This document shows positions 1 through 5,787 of a stretch of DNA of 64,000 bases, piece after piece (the first letter of the stretch is position 1; each line of letters starts with the position of its first letter). This stretch comes from Oscillospiraceae bacterium (GTDB lineage: Bacteria > Bacillota > Clostridia > Oscillospirales > Ruminococcaceae), in the NCBI GenBank assembly GCA_019424695.1, contig JAHYZA010000007.1, positions 1 to 64,000 of the forward strand, read 5' to 3'. The position numbers and the translations under genes were made by a program. Under the pieces are notes generated by a model. It ran no database searches and was not told the DNA's origin. It saw only the letters and a list, made by a program, of their open reading frames with translations.

Positions 1-45
1 ACCCCACTTGTTATTCAGTATACCATACTGTCTAACAAATGGGGT
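1..45. repeat. 45-bp near-perfect palindrome beyond the rep gene
   Basis: Two 21-bp arms (1-21 and 25-45) are reverse complements except at three positions and flank a 3-bp centre. The inner part repeats the symmetry around CAGTAT/ATACTG, and the outer part around TTGTTA/TAACAA and ACCCCA/TGGGGT. No T-run follows inside the window, so a simple terminator is not obvious. Read on the minus strand, the left arm includes AATAACAA, the right half of the nearby iteron. It could be a recombination or resolution site, a protein operator, or a cruciform. It touches the window edge, so its full context is unseen. Confidence 0.6.
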
Positions 46-160
46 GCAGTTCACAGGTCCCGGATTTTTTATGGTACTGGCGTATGGATAAACGGCAAAA
101 CCTTGTATCATGCCATTTTGTTGCAATGCTGTCAGGAACGGCAAAAGCGCGCCATAGATC

Positions 161-2044
161 TCAATCGTTATCAAATACAGAAAGCCAATCGGTGGTAAAC
201 TCCTGCGCATTGTCCTTCTGCACCTTTGCTTTCTGGTTTTCAATGACGCTGAAAGGCATCAAAAGTGCATTTTCAATTTCCGACTGGAACAGCAGCTTGG
301 GATTTCGGATGCTGTCATCCCGGTTCACCTTTTTCCAGTAAGTGTCATAATCATAGGTGATGGCCAAAGCCTCCAACAGGGGCGTCAGCGTGCCGTATTT
401 CAAAATACACTTGTTCAGACTGCCCAAAAACTGCATGTTGGCTTTCCCGTCCATCATGCCTTCATCCTTGCTTTTGACATTTCGGCGACAAAAATAAACG
501 CACAGATGAAGAATATCCTCGTAGGCTTCTTTTTGCCCGGCCGTCAGCGTTTCATCCAGCTCCTTTTCGTCGATGAAACGCTGAAGTGCCTGCAACATGC
601 TCTTCTTTGTGTTGGCATCCTGAGGGACCAGTGTGCTGCCTGCGTCCTCCTCGTGATCGGCCTCCACAAAGTTCGCTTCATAAACGGCGTCATCCTGTGT
701 GCCATTCCGGCCGGCTTCGCCTGCTGAACCGGACGTATACAGGCGATAATTGTCCATATCTTCCAGGATGGATTTCCAGAGATACAGAACAGGGGACGTC
801 TTGGTTTTGGCTGTAGGAATCACAATTTTTGCATACCGGTTGGCGATGCCCAGGAACCACCGCCGCAGACCTTTGCATTCATAGATGATTTCATTCATCA
901 ATTCAAAGAACTGCTGATCCCCGCCATCGATCAGCGTGTTCTTTCCGCGCGATTTTCCCGCCATATTGGCCATGGTGTTGATGACAACCGTTACCGCTTC
1001 CAGTTCGGCAGCGGTCAGTTCCCGTTTCAGGCGGTCCATCTCTGCGCGAACCTTGATCTCCTCTTTCAGTTCCGCGGGCTTCTGACCAAAGGAATAGGGA
1101 ATTGTCGTTTCGGGAGAGGAAACATACCCGAGAGACATGACGCTGGAATCCTCGTCAAAACATTCATCCTCCACCGGCAGATGGACTTTCCTCTTTTTCC
1201 TTTTCGTGATGGTAGAGGCAATGTCGGTAAGATTTTGGGCCGCTTCGCTTTGTGCCACAGGTTCGATCTTTACCGCAATTTCAATGACCTTGGACTTGGC
1301 CTTTTTGTACACCTCATAGTCAAAAATAATATCCGTATGACCGTTGATCTCACTTTTGGCCTTATCCAGCACCGTTCGGCGGATATGGGCCCAGTTGGTT
1401 GCCGTGCAATCCACCTGCTTGCGCAGATTGTCAATGTCCCACACAAGCGGTTTACCTTTCGCTTTATTCTGCAGGTACAGATTCTGATAACTCTTGCACA
1501 ATTCGTAAATTCTGACGCTGTACTGACTTTTCATCAGCATGATGTAGGTGACATCCATCGTCGTATAGAATTCTTTGAGCTGGATCAGGTGCGGTTTTAG
1601 AAAAGGACTCAGGGTGAGGGTGATTTTTCCGGTTCGCTTGTCGATCGTTGTTCCGTCGATCCAGCGAAACATGGTGATTTTCTGCGTTCCCTCAATCCGG
1701 ATCCATTGCACCGGTGTATTGGCAATATCCGAAATATTCTTTTTGACCTGATTATACATCGACCCATTATGGGGGTCTACGCCGCAGAGCTTCAGAAATT
1801 CATAAATGGACATTTCGTATCGGGGAAGCTCCGTATCGGACGGCTTTATCATTGCAAAAATGTGGAGCATCAGCTTCTGTTGACTGAGCGTCAAGCTATA
1901 CATCGCATTTTGAATGAGTTCATTGGATTTGCGAACGACTGTCTGGTTGCCGCGTTCACCATAAGTCGCAACAGTTTGCTCTCTTTCTTCAGGGTCTTCT
2001 GCCACCAGGGAAGTGAACTCTGTAGAAGTTTTCCGGTTTGCCAC
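161..2044 (-). CDS. Rep_3-family replication initiator (plasmid RepB/RepA type)
   Basis: Predicted origin-binding initiator of 627 aa. Residues about 30-255 have the two winged-helix arrangement of Rep_3 initiators: an N-terminal segment with VRKSNELIQNAMYSLTLSQQ followed by YEMSIYEFLKLCGV, then a second winged helix with VRIYELCKSYQNL and a basic patch. The remaining roughly 370 residues are a long, charged extension that I do not recognise; ordinary Rep_3 proteins are usually about 250-400 aa. I chose the GTG at 2042-2044 because GAGGAG (2053-2058) lies 8 nt upstream; the TTG at 2048-2050 is too close to it. A good promoter precedes it, and the iteron array lies just upstream, as in theta-replicating plasmids. 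Base composition is more AT-rich than the neighbouring genes, which suggests a transferred element. No ParA/ParB, relaxase or integrase is visible in the window. Confidence 0.88.
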   Translation of the reverse strand: MANRKTSTEFTSLVAEDPEEREQTVATYGERGNQTVVRKSNELIQNAMYSLTLSQQKLMLHIFAMIKPSDTELPRYEMSIYEFLKLCGVDPHNGSMYNQVKKNISDIANTPVQWIRIEGTQKITMFRWIDGTTIDKRTGKITLTLSPFLKPHLIQLKEFYTTMDVTYIMLMKSQYSVRIYELCKSYQNLYLQNKAKGKPLVWDIDNLRKQVDCTATNWAHIRRTVLDKAKSEINGHTDIIFDYEVYKKAKSKVIEIAVKIEPVAQSEAAQNLTDIASTITKRKKRKVHLPVEDECFDEDSSVMSLGYVSSPETTIPYSFGQKPAELKEEIKVRAEMDRLKRELTAAELEAVTVVINTMANMAGKSRGKNTLIDGGDQQFFELMNEIIYECKGLRRWFLGIANRYAKIVIPTAKTKTSPVLYLWKSILEDMDNYRLYTSGSAGEAGRNGTQDDAVYEANFVEADHEEDAGSTLVPQDANTKKSMLQALQRFIDEKELDETLTAGQKEAYEDILHLCVYFCRRNVKSKDEGMMDGKANMQFLGSLNKCILKYGTLTPLLEALAITYDYDTYWKKVNRDDSIRNPKLLFQSEIENALLMPFSVIENQKAKVQKDNAQEFTTDWLSVFDND

Positions 2045-2085
2045 GAGCAATGCTCCTCACATGTATTTATTTTTTGACCCGCAAG

Positions 2086-2114
2086 ATAATACCACATTGT
2101 GCTCTCTTCGTCAA
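2086..2114 (-). promoter_or_regulatory. rep promoter with an embedded iteron half-site
   Basis: On the minus strand, TTGACG (2109-2114) and TATTAT (2086-2091) are separated by 17 bp and sit about 45 nt upstream of the GTG start. The spacer contains TTGTGCTCT (2097-2105, plus-strand reading), identical to the left half of the iteron at 2880-2898. Rep binding there would block the promoter, which is the usual autorepression logic of iteron plasmids (inference). Confidence 0.75.
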
Positions 2115-2178
2115 TTATTGTAACTCTCAACACATTTTCAACATTTCACGACTTTTCGCTATTTGTGTTTCTTTATGT

Positions 2179-2211
2179 CTTATTAAAAATTATTATTTTA
2201 GATTTATAAAG
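2179..2211. other. AT-rich block, candidate DNA unwinding element
   Basis: This 33-bp stretch contains only three G/C bases and lies between the rep promoter and the first iteron. An AT-rich element beside the initiator-binding sites is what melts first in iteron origins. The assignment rests on position and composition only. Confidence 0.45.
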
Positions 2212-2215
2212 TATG

Positions 2216-2997
2216 ATGTGCAGTAAATAACAACCGCAATATGTCGAGATTTACAATGACATTGTGCCGCAAATAACAATGCAACTGTTCTGAAAATTCC
2301 AATGTGTGAATAATAACAACGGCCCAATCGTTGGCGGAAATGTGTCTTATATAACAACGCAGCAGCCGAAAAAAAGCAGAGAAATGTGCTGTGAATAACA
2401 ACTTTTGAAAAAGAAACGTTAATGCGATCATTCAAAAACGAAAAAGGAATGGGAGATATGCTGAAAATAACAACATGTCCTGAAAAAGGAAATGTGCAGA
2501 GTATAACAACTAAAGAAAAAAGTAGCAAAAGGAGAATGGAAAAATCTATTGTGCTATATATAACAATAAAAAAGAGAAACTTATTGTGTCGGAAATAACA
2601 ACAGATTTTTCCTGGATTGCCTTCGGGAAAAGGCCGGAAAGCAAAAGAAGAAAAAGCAGAAATGTGCTGCAAATAACAATAGAGGGAATATGAAAATGTG
2701 CTGCGAATAACAACAGGCGAAGAAAACAGAAAAAAGCAGGAAAAAGCGAGTAAAAAATACAGTAATACGAAAAATATTTTTGGGAGGGCACAGATCTTTT
2801 CCGGCCAGATGTGTTGTGGATAACAATCATGCCCAAATAAATGTGCTGTGAATAACAACAGATATACAAAAGAATAGAATTGTGCTCTAAATAACAACAA
2901 GGATTTTTTATATCCTGTAAAAGCGCAGCAGGTTTTGAAAAATGCGAGTTGTTATTTAGAGCACAGGAGGGAAAGGAGATGTGTGTTTTATAACAAC
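2216..2997. repeat. Iteron array: 16 copies of a 19-bp bipartite repeat
   Basis: Direct copies begin at 2216, 2262, 2302, 2340, 2384, 2456, 2492, 2549, 2584, 2662, 2696, 2809, 2841, 2880 and 2979. One inverted copy occupies 2948-2966. The consensus is WTGTGYTNNRAATAACAAY. TGTG at positions 2-5 and ATAACAA at positions 12-18 are nearly invariant and the middle five bases vary, as expected for two DNA-contacting winged helices. Spacing is irregular (32-113 bp start to start). The copies at 2881-2898 and 2948-2965 form a perfect 18-bp inverted pair. Four copies also contain a DnaA-box match (TTATTCACA at 2305-2313, 2390-2398 and 2847-2855; TTATCCACA at 2815-2823, all on the minus strand). A degenerate seventeenth copy may lie near 3044-3065. 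Confidence 0.92.
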
Positions 2998-3431
2998 ATT
3001 GTAAAACGATCATTTTTTGGGTGCTGCATTAAACAAAAAGCAAAAGTGTGTTGTAATTTATGACACAGTAGGGAAAGGTTACGGTAATGCAACTTTATAG
3101 AATTGTAGAGCTGCAGACAGTCAGAATAAGAAGCAGCTTTCTTTTGTATTGCACGGTTGCTTTTCAATTTTCCTTTTTGGAAAGATCCTGCGGAATGGAG
3201 AGATTTTGTTGCTTTTCCTGGAAGAGAAAATCACAATTTCGCACCAAAGACATTACTGTCCAGAAGAGAAGCTGTCAGAAAAAGCGTAAGAGAGCAAGGT
3301 CGGAAATCATTTTTACAGAAGCGAGGGGGATTTTTCAGGGCAAATCGGACAAAACAATTGGTTGCTTTTTGTGTTTTTGGACAAAATAAAGTGTCACTTT
3401 TCAAAAATTACAAAATGTTAACAATTCGCCC
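2998..3431. other. AT-rich spacer with no convincing gene
   Basis: Plus-strand open frames of 92 and 100 codons exist here, but neither has a ribosome site, a recognisable domain or the codon use of the neighbours. I see only homopurine/homopyrimidine-rich, low-GC sequence between the last iteron and the small-RNA promoter. It could be the remnant or right edge of the replication module. Confidence 0.5.
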
Positions 3432-3530
3432 TTGACAACTGATGACAAAACAGTTACAATTTAGTTGCAAGCTAAGCAACACCCCAAGGTTGCGAAGCCC
3501 CAACCAATGATATTTTCTTAATTTTTTCAT
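3408..3530 (-). CDS. Possible 40-aa basic/hydrophobic peptide (doubtful)
   Basis: An ATG at 3528-3530 is preceded by AGGAGG (3541-3546 on the minus strand) with a 10-nt gap, a strong ribosome site by eye. The product would start MKKLRKYHW, continue with a leucine-rich hydrophobic stretch and two cysteines, and end at 3408. I recognise no family. The same sequence read on the plus strand is a promoter-driven RNA whose CCUCC stretch is exactly this ribosome site, and the plus promoter lies inside this frame, so only one reading may be real. I favour the RNA. Confidence 0.25.
   Translation of the reverse strand: MKKLRKYHWLGLRNLGVLLSLQLNCNCFVISCQGRIVNIL
3432..3460 (+). promoter_or_regulatory. 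Strong sigma-A promoter for the small RNA
   Basis: TTGACA (3432-3437), a 17-bp spacer and TACAAT (3455-3460) form a near-consensus promoter. The predicted start is near 3464-3468. The only thing before the terminator at 3554-3598 is a short non-coding stretch. Confidence 0.8.
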
Positions 3531-3598
3531 GTGTTCTTCTCCTCCTTTCTTTGAAACCCCCGCCCATCCCTCAGGGCGGGGGTTTCTCTTTGTTTTTT
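3464..3598 (+). ncRNA. Candidate ~130-nt small RNA with an anti-Shine-Dalgarno stretch
   Basis: The unit is bounded by a near-consensus promoter and an intrinsic terminator and has no plus-strand start codon with a ribosome site. It has two small 5' hairpins (GUUGC 3464-3468 with GCAAC 3476-3480; GGUUG 3488-3492 with CAACC 3501-3505), then an A/U-rich linker and an apparently unpaired pyrimidine tract, then the terminator stem. The tract contains CCUCCUUUCU (3541-3550), the same ten bases that end 16S rRNA in most Firmicutes, so it could pair with ribosome sites of mRNAs. I cannot match it to a known RNA family. The alternative is that it is only the complement of a ribosome site for a 40-aa peptide on the other strand. 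Confidence 0.55.
3554..3598 (+). terminator. Intrinsic terminator of the small RNA
   Basis: A perfect 12-bp stem (3554-3565 with 3574-3585, rich in C/G) with an 8-nt loop is followed by a T-rich tail through 3598. Confidence 0.85.
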
Positions 3599-3828
3599 GG
3601 GAAAATTCTGATTGTCCTATTGCAAAGTATAATATTATATGATATATAATATATAGTGCCATATAGGATAAGAAAAAGCAACGCCACCGCTGAATGCAGC
3701 GGTCCACAAGGGTGTTGATCTGCGCTGCGGCAGGAAAGGAAAGGGCAAGACGGATTGTTCCACCATATTTATAAAGGAATAGGAAACTTGCGATAAAATT
3801 TTGACAGGACGGGAATGGAGGCCGGCAA

Positions 3829-4149
3829 ATGGCAATCAATACCGGTGCAGCACTGCTGGATGCTATTGTTCTGGCGGTGGTTGCGCGGGAAGAATACGGA
3901 ACCTACGGGTATAAGATCACGCAGGAAGTGCGCCAGGTACTGGATTTGTCAGAGTCAACTCTGTATCCTGTATTACGCCGCCTGCAAAAGGATGGTTGTC
4001 TGACGGTGCGGGACGAAGCCTGCAATGGTCGTAACCGTCGATATTACGAAGTGACTGCGGCCGGGCGCACCAGGCTGGCGGAATTCAAGACAGAGTGGGA
4101 TGCGTATACCAATCAGATCGATGCACTGTTCAGGGGGAAAACGTCATGA
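3829..4149 (+). CDS. PadR-family transcriptional regulator
   Basis: A 106-aa winged-helix repressor of the PadR type. The signature segments are YGYKITQEV followed by STLYPVLRRLQKDG and then NRRYYEVTAAG, which form the DNA-binding wing and its end. GGAGG with a 7-nt gap precedes the ATG. A plausible but weak promoter is TTGCAA (3620-3625) with TATATA 17 bp downstream. The roughly 180-nt leader contains a hairpin (ACCGCTG 3686-3692 with CAGCGGT 3697-3703). The stop codon overlaps the start of the next gene (ATGA), so it is translationally coupled to the membrane protein it probably controls. PadR proteins commonly regulate such HAAS-domain partners; the signal sensed is unknown. Confidence 0.9.
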   Translation: MAINTGAALLDAIVLAVVAREEYGTYGYKITQEVRQVLDLSESTLYPVLRRLQKDGCLTVRDEACNGRNRRYYEVTAAGRTRLAEFKTEWDAYTNQIDALFRGKTS

Positions 4150-5348
4150 GGAAGTACGCTTATTTAGCCAAACTGGAAGAACTTCTGGCCGCGCTGTCTG
4201 CCCAGGAACGGCAGGAAGCCTTGAATTATTATGAGGAATACTTTGATGCGGCGGGAAGTGAGAACGAGGAAAAAACGGCCCGGGAATTGGGTGACCCTGC
4301 GGAAGTAGCCCGCAAGATTCTGGAGGGGGAAGGAATCGACCCGGACGCGGTACAAGTGCAAGCCCCTGCGGAGTCATCACAGAAAGGCTCTGCCACCGGA
4401 GCACCCTTGCCGCAGACGGCGGAAGAGGTGATACGTCAACCGGCAGGACCGGAACCTCCGCCCCTCGAGGCCCCGGACGATTATCCCACACAGGGCATCA
4501 CGGAAAAAGCTGTGCCGAAAAAACGTCGTTTGTGGGTGATTTATTGGCTTTTGGTTGTACTTGCCATCGTGATACAGATCAGCGTTTTGCAGTTTGGCCT
4601 GCATGGAAAGAGAACCTACGGAGGAGAAACCGCGTTTATGGCGGTGAGCGCCGCCGCTTCCGAGGCGGATAAGCCGGCTGTGACGCCCATCCCAACAGAA
4701 CCGGCGGGCTTGGACGCAGCGGGGATGGTTACCTATAGCGGCACTTTGGAAACACCCGGCAGAGGCACGCTGTTTGTGAATCTTACCCATGGCAATGTAG
4801 CATTCCGTACAGGAGACAAAGCTACCGTGGAAGTCCGCAATGTGGACGTGAAGAATAATGTCAGCTATGGACAGACAGTGGATTACGGGTATTCGTTTGT
4901 ATGCGAAAGCGCCGACCCGAATACCCATGTGACGATTACGCTGCCCCCTGACGCGTATGACAAACTTGAGGTTCATATCGCAATCAGCGGTGCTATCGAA
5001 CTTGGCGACCTGCAGATCGAAGAAATTACCGCATACACGGCCAGCGGTCCTATCCAGTCCGGGGAAATCTGCGTAAGAAACTTGGATGTCAAAACAGACA
5101 TCGGGAATATCTGGATGGAAAGAATATCGGATGGTGCCGGATATCGGACAGAGGATGTCACACTGCAGGCGCCCAGTGGCTATGTGGCGGCCAAGTTCCG
5201 TGCTGCCAGGGATGAGTGGGAGAGTGAGATTCTGGCACCGGACGGGCTTTCAGAAACAGGAGCCCCGGAAACGATGGACCAGAAGGTCGTGCGCAAACTC
5301 CATGTGGAGGCAGGTAACACTGCCAATGTGCAGTATGGTGTACAGTGA
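4146..5348 (+). CDS. HAAS/DUF1700 membrane protein with DUF4097-like C-terminal domain
   Basis: A 400-aa protein in three parts. Residues 1-60 form an alpha-helical HAAS-type domain (ERQEALNYYEEYFDAAG, then LGDPAEVARKIL), the typical partner of PadR regulators. A Pro/Glu-rich linker follows, with one transmembrane helix at about 129-151. The outer region of about 230 residues is rich in short beta strands, like DUF4097 adhesin-type beta-helices. The ATG at 4146 overlaps the padR stop and is chosen over an upstream in-frame start at 4095 that would lie inside padR. Probable role: envelope stress sensing or surface structure; the specific function is unknown. It is followed by the leu operon promoter. 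Confidence 0.8.
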   Translation: MRKYAYLAKLEELLAALSAQERQEALNYYEEYFDAAGSENEEKTARELGDPAEVARKILEGEGIDPDAVQVQAPAESSQKGSATGAPLPQTAEEVIRQPAGPEPPPLEAPDDYPTQGITEKAVPKKRRLWVIYWLLVVLAIVIQISVLQFGLHGKRTYGGETAFMAVSAAASEADKPAVTPIPTEPAGLDAAGMVTYSGTLETPGRGTLFVNLTHGNVAFRTGDKATVEVRNVDVKNNVSYGQTVDYGYSFVCESADPNTHVTITLPPDAYDKLEVHIAISGAIELGDLQIEEITAYTASGPIQSGEICVRNLDVKTDIGNIWMERISDGAGYRTEDVTLQAPSGYVAAKFRAARDEWESEILAPDGLSETGAPETMDQKVVRKLHVEAGNTANVQYGVQ

Positions 5349-5400
5349 AGCGAAAGAAAAATGACCAAAACAATACGTGCCAAATTGTGCAAAACGACGG

Positions 5401-5429
5401 TTGACAACCATGCTTCAATCTGATAAAGT
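5401..5429 (+). promoter_or_regulatory. leu operon promoter
   Basis: TTGACA (5401-5406), a 17-bp spacer and TAAAGT (5424-5429) stand immediately before the T-box leader and far from any other gene start. Confidence 0.75.
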
Positions 5430-5445
5430 AAACGTATCGAAAAAA

Positions 5446-5742
5446 TGCAGTGATGGGGAGAAAGCAATTCCCAGACCGTTCCAGAGAGCCGCCGGTTGGT
5501 GCAAGGCGGTGCGGCAGGTTTTGCGTCACTGGCCCCGGAGCAGCCGTGTTGATGGCCTTTTGGCTGTAGGTGCGGACGGAACCTGACCGTTATCATACAG
5601 GCGCGATTCGCCTTAAGAAGGCCGATCGTACAGAGCGGCCGCCCCTATTCAATGTGGCGGCAATGAGAGTGGTACCGCGGGTACAGCAATTTGCATTTGC
5701 TCCCGTCTCTCAAAGGCAATCGCCTTTGAGGGACGGTTTTTT
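5446..5742 (+). promoter_or_regulatory. Leucine-specific T-box leader with terminator
   Basis: The leader contains the elements of a T-box: a long stem I beginning near GCAGTGATGGGGA (5448-5460) with the AGAGAG/loop segment at 5484-5489, the specifier region GAACCTGACCGTTATC, the T-box core GAGTGGTACCGCGG (5667-5680), and a terminator (5703-5736) followed by six T. Aligned on the conserved ACCGTTATC, the specifier is CTG (5583-5585), a leucine codon, which agrees with the leuACDB genes downstream. Uncharged tRNA-Leu would stabilise the antiterminator and turn the operon on. The last base of the T run is followed within 50 nt by leuA. Confidence 0.92.
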
Positions 5743-5787
5743 ATGCCTCCTTCAAGGGCACAGGAAACCTTGAAGGAGGCATTTTTT

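Noticed and set aside
2216..2997. The repeat array as a CRISPR
   Set aside because: Repeats are 19 bp and imperfect, gaps range from 13 to 94 bp, one copy is inverted, and no cas genes are near. It fits iterons beside a rep gene.
2193..3013. Minus-strand frames of 75-235 codons across the iteron array
   Set aside because: They translate the repeats themselves (recurring Leu/Phe-rich and AHF-like segments), with no ribosome site. The array is non-coding.
3087..3435. Overlapping 92- and 100-codon plus-strand frames between the iterons and the small RNA
   Set aside because: No ribosome site, odd composition (Phe, Cys, Arg, Lys runs), no domain recognised.
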